NCBI RefSeq assembly: GCF_004340785.1
Contig: NZ_SLXS01000014.1
Coordinates: 1 to 44,578 of the forward strand
Direction: 5' to 3'
DNA length: 44,578 nt
Origin: Tumebacillus sp. BK434
Lineage (GTDB): Bacteria; Bacillota; Bacilli; Tumebacillales; Tumebacillaceae
Of this stretch, positions 36,648 through 41,959 are shown one piece after another. Below the pieces are notes generated by a model. The model did no database searches. It saw nothing but the letters and a program-made list of their open reading frames with translations, and was not told the origin of the DNA. Both the position numbers and the translations under genes were made by a program. How positions within the stretch are numbered: position 1 is the first letter of the stretch; each line of letters begins with the position of its first letter.

Positions 36648-37558
36648 ACTCATACAGCCATTCGTTTCGCGCCATGAACACCGGGGTCGAGCTGAAGCTC
36701 GTGCCGCAGCAACCGCTCAGCGCGCACGAGCTGCAGGAGATCTTGACAGATGTCGAGCTGCTCTTTCAGCACGTCGAAGGAGTCGGCAGCCGCTTCCGTC
36801 CGGACAGCGAACTGTCCCAGCTCAACGCGGCAGAGGGTCGCGAAGTCGGCGTCTCCCCCCTGCTCTTCGACCTGCTGACCGCCGCCCTCGCAGCTTATGA
36901 AGAGACGCAAGGCCTGTTCCACCCCGGCCTGCTGACTCAGCTGACCGAAGCCGGATATGACAAGTCGCTGGAGCTGCTCGAACCGTCTGCCGAAGAAGCG
37001 CACTTCACTTGCGACGCCCCCTCCGCCATGGCCCCGTTCACGCTCGATGCCGCCCGCAAGACGGTACAAGCCGCTCCCGGCGTGCAGCTCGATCTCGGCG
37101 GCATCGCCAAAGGCTGGACGGTCGATCTCGCCGCCGGTTACCTCCGCCAGCTCGGGCACGGCTTTGTCAACGCGGGCGGCGACTTGCACGTGTTCGGCCG
37201 TCGCGCAAATCCGTGGAAGATCGGCGTGATGAACCCGTTCGCAGCGGAGGAGCAGGTCGGTGTGCTCAACTTGCGCCACGGCGCGGTCGCCACCTCCTCG
37301 ACTTACAAGCGCCGCTGGCAAAAAGGCGCGCGCTGGCTGCACCACCTCCTCGATCCGCGGACGGGGCGTCCGACCGACAGCGAGATCGTTTCCGCCACCG
37401 TGGTCGCCCCAAGCGCCGTGCAAGCGGACGTCTGGGCTAAGACCGTCCTGCTGCTCGGCGCGGACGCGGGCACCGACTTTATCAGACAGCGCGGCGCCCG
37501 CGCCGTGCTGATCGACCAACACCAACACGTAAGGAGTGTCGCCCATGATCTTGTTTAA
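36644..37558 (+). CDS. apbE: ApbE family FAD:protein FMN transferase
   Basis: This 304-residue protein has ApbE motifs: QLDLGGIAKGWTVDLAAGYL near 160-180, FVNAGGDLHVFG near 186-197, HHLLDPRTGRPTDSEIVSATV near 240-260, and AVQADVWAKTVLLLG. ApbE enzymes attach FMN covalently to a Thr or Ser of partner proteins, using FAD and Mg2+. Most known ApbE proteins are exported, but this one shows no signal peptide or lipobox. It may therefore act inside the cell or be exported otherwise. It starts in an ATGA overlap with the exported-protein gene and overlaps the next gene by 14 bases, so the three are tightly coupled. No FMN-binding-domain target is seen in the window. Confidence 0.88.
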   Translation: MNSYSHSFRAMNTGVELKLVPQQPLSAHELQEILTDVELLFQHVEGVGSRFRPDSELSQLNAAEGREVGVSPLLFDLLTAALAAYEETQGLFHPGLLTQLTEAGYDKSLELLEPSAEEAHFTCDAPSAMAPFTLDAARKTVQAAPGVQLDLGGIAKGWTVDLAAGYLRQLGHGFVNAGGDLHVFGRRANPWKIGVMNPFAAEEQVGVLNLRHGAVATSSTYKRRWQKGARWLHHLLDPRTGRPTDSEIVSATVVAPSAVQADVWAKTVLLLGADAGTDFIRQRGARAVLIDQHQHVRSVAHDLV

Positions 37559-38087
37559 CGCCTGGCTGCTCATCCGCGCCTCAGGCATCGTCGCCTATGT
37601 CCTGCTTTCGCTTACCGTTCTCACCGGCTTGTACAGCATGTTCCGCAAACACCGCAGCCTGCCGCCCGGCCTCGTGCCGGCGCTGCACAACACGCTGTCC
37701 AACTGGGCGTTGTACCTCGTCCTCTTCCATGCTGCGATGCTCTTTTATGACCATTACAAAAGCTACAGCTGGCAGGACATCCTGATCCCGTTTCACGCGG
37801 CCGACGCCGCGAGAATCCCGATGGGCATCGGCATTCTCGGCCTCTACCTGCTGGCCTTCACCATCCTGACCACCGAACTGCGCCGTACGATCGGCAGCCG
37901 CATCTGGCGCCTGCTGCACATGCTCTCCCCCGTCGCCTACCTGCTGGCGACCGTACACGGCATCTGGCAAGGCACCGACACGCAGGCCGCATGGATGGTC
38001 GGGATGTACTGGGTGTCGTGGAGCTTGACGCTGTTCATGGTCGGCCTGCGCATGCTTCCGAAAAAAGAAATCCCGGCGGCCGAATGA
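37545..38087 (+). CDS. Ferric-reductase-like transmembrane protein (MsrQ/YedZ-like)
   Basis: This 180-residue protein has five hydrophobic helices. Histidines lie in helices suited to heme b binding: LHNTLSNWALYLVLFHAAMLFYDH and RLLHMLSPVAYLLATVHGIW. This is the ferric-reductase-like transmembrane domain shared by MsrQ (YedZ), which passes electrons across the membrane to a periplasmic methionine sulfoxide reductase in E. coli. Here MsrP is absent, but MsrAB lies in the divergent operon. AAGGAG lies eight bases before ATG 37545. Its place after apbE suggests a trans-membrane flavin/heme electron route; the acceptor is unknown. Confidence 0.82.
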   Translation: MILFNAWLLIRASGIVAYVLLSLTVLTGLYSMFRKHRSLPPGLVPALHNTLSNWALYLVLFHAAMLFYDHYKSYSWQDILIPFHAADAARIPMGIGILGLYLLAFTILTTELRRTIGSRIWRLLHMLSPVAYLLATVHGIWQGTDTQAAWMVGMYWVSWSLTLFMVGLRMLPKKEIPAAE

Positions 38088-38104
38088 AGCAGCTCTTTTT
38101 GGCA

Positions 38105-38132
38105 AATGGTATAGCTATCTAGCTGTACCATT
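38105..38132. promoter_or_regulatory. 28-bp palindrome between the ferric-reductase-like and DUF3231 genes
   Basis: AATGGTA, a T, AGCTA, two central bases, TAGCT, a G and TACCATT form a near-perfect palindrome. It could be a weak terminator (followed by CTTT) or, as it lies just before the next gene, an operator. Confidence 0.5.
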
Positions 38133-38159
38133 CTTTGCTGAACTGAGGTGGACACTCCT

Positions 38160-39158
38160 TTGCAAACGAACCGACTTGTCTCCGCCGAACTGGGCAGCTT
38201 GTGGCAGACCTATCAGTACGAATCGATGTCGCATTGCATCCTCACCTATTTTGACCGCACGCTGGACGACCCGGAAGGCAAGCTGCTGCTCCGGCGGCTG
38301 CTCGATCTGCAAGAAGGCCATCTGGCCGCCTTGCGCCAGTTCTTCGAGCGCGAGCGAATCCCCCTGCCGTGCGGCTATACCGAAACGGATGTCCACCCTG
38401 GCGCGCCCAAACTGTTTAACGACGCGTTTATCCTGCAATTTGTCGCGTTCATGAACCAAGTGGCGCTGGAGCAGTCGCAGATGTCGCTCTCCACCGCGCC
38501 GACCCGCGATCTGCGCCACTTCTTGATGCAGCGCCTGCATCACTACACCGAGCTGGAAGACGCCACGTTTGAGCTGTTGCTGGAAAAAGGCCTCTTCGTG
38601 CGCGCCCCGTACGTGCCGTACCCGACCGAAGTCACATTCGTGCAGGATCCGGGCTTCTTGGCCGGGCTGCTCGGCAACAAGCAGCCGCTCAACGTCCTGG
38701 AGACGGGCCATCTGTTCATCAACTCGATTCGCAACCAGCTCGGCACCCTGCTGATGACCGGGCTGATCCAGACGGTGCAGGAGCCGGAGATCCGCGAGTA
38801 CTTGCTCAAAGGCAAACAGCTCGCGCGCGAGATCGCCGGGATCTTTGACAGCGTGACCAAAGAGGCCGAACTCCCCCCGGCCGCATTGATCAGCGTGGAG
38901 GTGACCGATGCGACCGAGCCGCCTTTTTCCGATCGTCTGATCCTCAACTTCGTCACGGCGCTCAACACGTACGGGCTCGGCATCTACGGCTTCTCGCTCG
39001 CCCATACGACGCGGGCCGACCTCGCGGCGCAGCTGGTGCGGATCATCGGTGAAACGGGCAAATACGGTACGGAAGGGCTGCAACTGCTGATCAAATACGG
39101 CTACTTGGAAGCACCGCCAGCCACGCCCAACCGCCAAAAGTTAGCCAAACAAGAATAG
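38160..39158 (+). CDS. DUF3231 family protein
   Basis: This 332-residue soluble, helical protein consists of two similar halves (about 1-160 and 170-332). Each starts with a helix like LGSLWQTYQYESMSHCILTYF or TGHLFINSIRNQLGTLLMTGLIQ, and each has a four-helix, ferritin-like pattern. This is the DUF3231 layout common in spore-formers, where members are often expressed in sporulation or resemble coat and germination proteins; the function is unknown. I prefer TTG 38160, nine bases after GAGGTG; GTG 38148 is the alternative. A palindrome just upstream may regulate it. Confidence 0.8.
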   Translation: MQTNRLVSAELGSLWQTYQYESMSHCILTYFDRTLDDPEGKLLLRRLLDLQEGHLAALRQFFERERIPLPCGYTETDVHPGAPKLFNDAFILQFVAFMNQVALEQSQMSLSTAPTRDLRHFLMQRLHHYTELEDATFELLLEKGLFVRAPYVPYPTEVTFVQDPGFLAGLLGNKQPLNVLETGHLFINSIRNQLGTLLMTGLIQTVQEPEIREYLLKGKQLAREIAGIFDSVTKEAELPPAALISVEVTDATEPPFSDRLILNFVTALNTYGLGIYGFSLAHTTRADLAAQLVRIIGETGKYGTEGLQLLIKYGYLEAPPATPNRQKLAKQE

Positions 39159-39196
39159 AAGACCTCGCCACAGCGCAGCGTGGCGAGGTCTTTTCT
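39159..39196 (+). terminator. Terminator after the DUF3231 gene
   Basis: AAGACCTCGCCAC (39159-39171) pairs with GTGGCGAGGTCTT (39180-39192), followed by TTCTT. Confidence 0.85.
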
Positions 39197-39263
39197 TGTG
39201 AGGCGGAACCGGCAAAACATGGTACACTGGAACAAGAAACTAGGCAAAAGGAGCCCTACTCCC

Positions 39264-40079
39264 ATGCAGCGTCTGGCAAGTGACGGCAGGATGGTCTCGG
39301 CCCATCCTGTCGTGGTACACCCTGATTTTGCAGACCGGGTGGAGATCACGAAGATCTTCTACCTGGTCGATGGTTTGAAAGTGGCCGGTTTCATCGCCCG
39401 GCCCCTTTTGGCTGGCCATAACTGCCCCGTGCTCCTCTACAACCGGGGCGGTTACCGCTCGTTCAGCAAGCTCAACGACGCCGCGCTCGTCCGCGTCGCC
39501 GAGTACGCGGCGCGAGGCTATGTCGTGCTCGCTTCGCAGTACCGGGGCAACGGCGGCGGCGAAGGGCGCGACGAGTACGGCGGGGCCGATGTGAAAGACC
39601 TGTTCGTGCTGGCCTGGCTCGCCGAATCGCTTCCGTACGCCGATGCGTCACAGCTGTTCATGTTCGGCCATTCACGCGGCGGCATGATGACCTACCTCTG
39701 CATCCGCCACGGTCTGCCCCTGCGTGCGGCCGCCGTCGTCGCCGCGCCGACCGATCTCGCCCGCCGTCCGCTGCCGCATGCCATGGAGCAGCTCTACGGC
39801 GGCCTGTTCGGAGACCCCGCCGCGAACCCGGAGCCTTACCGCGAGCGCTCCGCGCTCTGCTGGCCGGAGCGGTTGCTGCGCGTGCCGCTGCTGATCCAGC
39901 ACGGCGGGCAGGACCGTCGCGTGTACCCGGAAGAGTCCTTGCAGCTGGTCGAGCAACTGCAGGCGCACGGCGCGGAGCACAAGTTCATCCTCTACCCGGA
40001 AGGCGATCATTTTCTGCAAAACGTCCATCAGGCGCGCGACCGGGAGATCTTCAACTGGCTGGGAGGCTATGCAAGATGA
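39264..40079 (+). CDS. Alpha/beta hydrolase, prolyl-oligopeptidase-like
   Basis: This 271-residue protein has the alpha/beta-hydrolase fold. The nucleophile is Ser137 in GHSRGG, the acid is probably Asp217 (GGQDRRVYPEES) and the base His249 (EGDHFL). The oxyanion region (YNRGGYRSFSK) and QYRGNGGGEGRDEYGG resemble S9-family and dienelactone-hydrolase-like esterases or peptidases. The protein is short and lacks the beta-propeller of true prolyl oligopeptidases. No signal peptide is seen, so it is cytosolic. ATG 39264 has AAAGGAG upstream; the longer frame starts inside the preceding terminator. It overlaps the next gene by four bases (ATGA). Confidence 0.85.
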   Translation: MQRLASDGRMVSAHPVVVHPDFADRVEITKIFYLVDGLKVAGFIARPLLAGHNCPVLLYNRGGYRSFSKLNDAALVRVAEYAARGYVVLASQYRGNGGGEGRDEYGGADVKDLFVLAWLAESLPYADASQLFMFGHSRGGMMTYLCIRHGLPLRAAAVVAAPTDLARRPLPHAMEQLYGGLFGDPAANPEPYRERSALCWPERLLRVPLLIQHGGQDRRVYPEESLQLVEQLQAHGAEHKFILYPEGDHFLQNVHQARDREIFNWLGGYAR

Positions 40080-40336
40080 CCAAAAAGTATTTCGGCATCG
40101 TCCTGATCGGGATTTCCTTCCTGTTGTACGGCGCGATCTTCCTCGTGCCGTTCACCCCGTTTCCCACCGGCGTCAAAGCAACGCTGGTCGCCGGGCTCGC
40201 CATCGCCGGTGAGGTGACGTTTTGGATCGGCGGCTTTTTTGTCGGACGGGAACTGGTGAAAAAATATCGCTCGAAGCTCAACCCGTTCAAGCGGAAAACA
40301 AAAGAACCGGACATTGAAAAAGCTGACACCCCATAA
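40076..40336 (+). CDS. Small two-helix membrane protein, transporter-suffix-like
   Basis: This 86-residue protein has two transmembrane helices (about 5-27 and 38-60), separated by the conserved-looking turn VPFTPFPTGVK, then a basic tail (KKYRSKLNPFKRKTK). It resembles small proteins annotated as transporter suffix domain, whose function is unknown. GGGAGG precedes the ATG, and it overlaps the hydrolase stop as ATGA, so the two form an operon. Its own stop lies in the loop of the terminator that follows. Confidence 0.7.
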   Translation: MTKKYFGIVLIGISFLLYGAIFLVPFTPFPTGVKATLVAGLAIAGEVTFWIGGFFVGRELVKKYRSKLNPFKRKTKEPDIEKADTP

Positions 40337-40351
40337 GGTGCCAGCTTTTTT
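40316..40351 (+). terminator. Terminator after the hydrolase operon
   Basis: AAAAAGCTG and CACC pair with GGTG and CAGCTTTTTT, with one mismatch. The loop contains the stop codon of the small membrane protein. The T-tract ends near 40351. Confidence 0.8.
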
Positions 40352-40360
40352 GCCGCCCGC

Positions 40361-40801
40361 TTACTTGCCCAAAAACGAGTTGAGCATCCAGACGTGTTTT
40401 TCCAGACCGGAATAGATCGCAAGCAGCATGTCGCCGGTCGGCTCGTCGCCCGATTCCTCCGCCGTTTCCATGCCCGCCTTCAGCTCGCCCATCAGCGTCT
40501 CAAAATCGCGAACGACGTTTTGCACCATCTCTTCCGCGCTTTCGGTGCCGTTCGCTTCCTGCACGGACGCCAGCTCCAGCGCTTCGCGCATCGTCGCGAC
40601 CGGGCGGCCGTGCAGGGACAAGAGGCGCTCCGCCAGCTCGTCGATGTGCAGGGCGGCTTCGGTGTAGAACTCTTCGAACTTGGTATGCAGCGTAAAGAAC
40701 TGCGGGCCTTTCACGTACCAATGGTAGTTGTGCAGTTTAATGTACAGCACCGTCCAGTTGGCGATCTGCTGGTTCAATACGGCAGTCAACTTGTTGCTCA
40801 T
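40361..40801 (-). CDS. dps: Dps/MrgA family ferritin-like DNA-protection protein
   Basis: This 146-residue protein has the Dps four-helix bundle and ferroxidase ligands: His27 in [13 protein letters not shown], and Asp54 and Glu58 in [10 protein letters not shown], with [11 protein letters not shown] between. It oxidises Fe2+ with hydrogen peroxide and stores iron, protecting DNA. The terminal segment ([13 protein letters not shown]) is also family-typical. I take ATG 40801, seven bases after GGAGG. I see no clear PerR box upstream, only a TATACT -10-like element on the minus strand near 40844. It is probably a single-gene unit. Confidence 0.9.
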   Translation of the reverse strand: MSNKLTAVLNQQIANWTVLYIKLHNYHWYVKGPQFFTLHTKFEEFYTEAALHIDELAERLLSLHGRPVATMREALELASVQEANGTESAEEMVQNVVRDFETLMGELKAGMETAEESGDEPTGDMLLAIYSGLEKHVWMLNSFLGK

Positions 40802-40892
40802 GCTCACACCTCCGGCAGTATGTAGGGGGACTCACGCTGCTAGTATACCTCGCGTTGCCACACATCATCCCGCCTGCAGCCGGCCGGATCGC

Positions 40893-40930
40893 AAAACGAG
40901 ACTGCCCTTGAAGGCAGTCTCGTTCTTTGG
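40893..40930 (-). terminator. Terminator after the MerR-TipAS gene
   Basis: On the minus strand AACGAGACTGCC pairs with GGCAGTCTCGTTTT around a short loop (plus-strand arms 40893-40906 and 40913-40924). It ends the regulator transcript before dps. Confidence 0.85.
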
Positions 40931-40937
40931 CTTGCAA

Positions 40938-41708
40938 CTACTTGCCGGTGTCGAGGTTGTCGACATAGTGGTGCATCGCGTCGCGCATGAATTCGGCGAG
41001 GCCCGGTTTGATTTTTTCGTAAAACTCGGTGAAGCGCTCATCCAGCACATAGAGGTCGCCGAGCCCGCGGAAGATCTCCGGGGTGCAGTCGTAGTAGTAG
41101 TCGGTGATCGCCTGACGGCTGTCGGCGATCGCTTCCTGCACCAGCGGGTCGGCCGGGCCGTTGTGCATGTTGTCGAGGATCTGCTTCATGTTCGCTTCCT
41201 GGCGGGCGTTGATCTTCGCCCAATCGTCCTGGCTGTAGCTGTCAGCTTTCTTTTCTGCCTTCTCGACGATTTCGTCTCCGTAGCGCTCGCGTGCTTCTTT
41301 GGAGTACTTGTTTTTATGGTCTTGGATCTGTTTCATGTCGAATCCTCCGAACATTTCCTTTTCGCTCATCGTGGGTCCTCCTTCGATCGAAGCGATCGTT
41401 TTGTTGACGGTGTCGATGATGTCTTCCAGCCGCTGTTTCTTCTGCAGCAGGATCTCCTTGTGGGCCGCCAAGGCGCGCTTGCGGTCAAAATCCGGGCTGT
41501 CCAGGGTGTCCTTGATCTCCTGCAGTGAGAATCCGATCTCCCGGAAAAACAGGATCTGCTGCAGCCGCTCGAGCTCTTGCGCAGCATACAGCCGATACCC
41601 GGCTGCACTGACCTCGCCGGGCTTGAGCAGCCCGATTTCATCATAATGATGCAGCGTCCGCACGCTCACGCCCACCAGATCGGCAAGTTCTTTTACTTTG
41701 TAGGCCAC
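40938..41708 (-). CDS. MerR-family regulator with TipAS antibiotic-binding domain
   Basis: This 256-residue regulator has an N-terminal MerR helix-turn-helix and wing (YKVKELADLVGVSVRTLHHYDEIGLLKP ... GYRLYAAQELERLQQILFFREIGFSLQEI), a dimer coiled coil (about 75-110) and a C-terminal TipAS domain (about 115-256). The TipAS part has GFDMKQIQDHKNKYSKEARERYGD and the DYYYDCTPEIFRGLGDLYVLDERFTEFY pattern. TipAL and Mta are relatives. TipAL binds thiopeptide antibiotics covalently through a Cys, and Mta activates efflux genes. One Cys (DCTPEIF) is present in the right region. The start is GTG 41708, with GGAGG upstream. Its promoter has the 19-bp spacer typical of MerR autoregulation. Confidence 0.92.
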   Translation of the reverse strand: MAYKVKELADLVGVSVRTLHHYDEIGLLKPGEVSAAGYRLYAAQELERLQQILFFREIGFSLQEIKDTLDSPDFDRKRALAAHKEILLQKKQRLEDIIDTVNKTIASIEGGPTMSEKEMFGGFDMKQIQDHKNKYSKEARERYGDEIVEKAEKKADSYSQDDWAKINARQEANMKQILDNMHNGPADPLVQEAIADSRQAITDYYYDCTPEIFRGLGDLYVLDERFTEFYEKIKPGLAEFMRDAMHHYVDNLDTGK

Positions 41709-41731
41709 ACATCATCACCTCCGATGCTTCG

Positions 41732-41762
41732 ATCTTACGCCCTCACGTTGCGTGAGGGTCAA
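41732..41762 (-). promoter_or_regulatory. MerR-type promoter with 19-bp spacer and operator
   Basis: On the minus strand TTGACC (41762-41757) and TAAGAT (41737-41732) are separated by 19 bases. The perfect dyad CCCTCACG-TTG-CGTGAGGG (41740-41758) fills this spacer. The over-long spacer with a central dyad is the hallmark of MerR-activated promoters, where the bound regulator untwists DNA. It shows autoregulation of the TipAS regulator. Confidence 0.88.
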
Positions 41763-41773
41763 GAGGAAAGTTG

Positions 41774-41802
41774 AAAAAACCTGCCCCAATTATCGGAGCA
41801 GG
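41774..41802 (-). terminator. Terminator upstream of the MerR promoter
   Basis: On the minus strand CCTGCTCC pairs with GGGGCAGG, followed by six T residues. It lies between the SLH gene and the MerR promoter, so it ends some transcript from the 41803-41907 region or backs up the SLH terminator. Confidence 0.7.
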
Positions 41803-41907
41803 CTGCTAGTTACTTCCCTTGCCGGTGCTCTTGCACCGGGAACCACCCCGGGGTGTTGGCAACCCCTTTCTGAAACCAATATTCCCACCTTCCCCCAGAA
41901 AAATCAA
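41803..41907. other. Gene-free region with two GC-rich hairpins
   Basis: No convincing gene is present. Two stems are visible: CCGGTGC with GCACCGG around 41831-41848, and GGGGT with ACCCC near 41855-41872. With the terminator at 41774-41802 this could be a small minus-strand RNA downstream of the SLH gene. I could not match it to a known riboswitch or RNA family. Confidence 0.3.
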
Positions 41908-41944
41908 ACGGGCCGGCCCCTGAATTGCTCAGGAGCCGGCCCGT
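41908..41944 (-). terminator. Terminator of the SLH surface-protein gene
   Basis: ACGGGCCGGCCCCTGA (41908-41923) pairs with TCAGGAGCCGGCCCGT (41929-41944) with one mismatch, and the minus-strand product then reads TTTGATTTTTC. It is a very strong stem, as expected after a highly expressed surface protein. Confidence 0.88.
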
Positions 41945-41959
41945 TTTGGGTGCAAGTTG

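Noticed and set aside
41803-41907. Cyclic-di-GMP or cyclic-di-AMP riboswitch
   Set aside because: The stems look riboswitch-like, but the conserved joining sequences are absent on both strands and the region is not upstream of a gene in a useful position.
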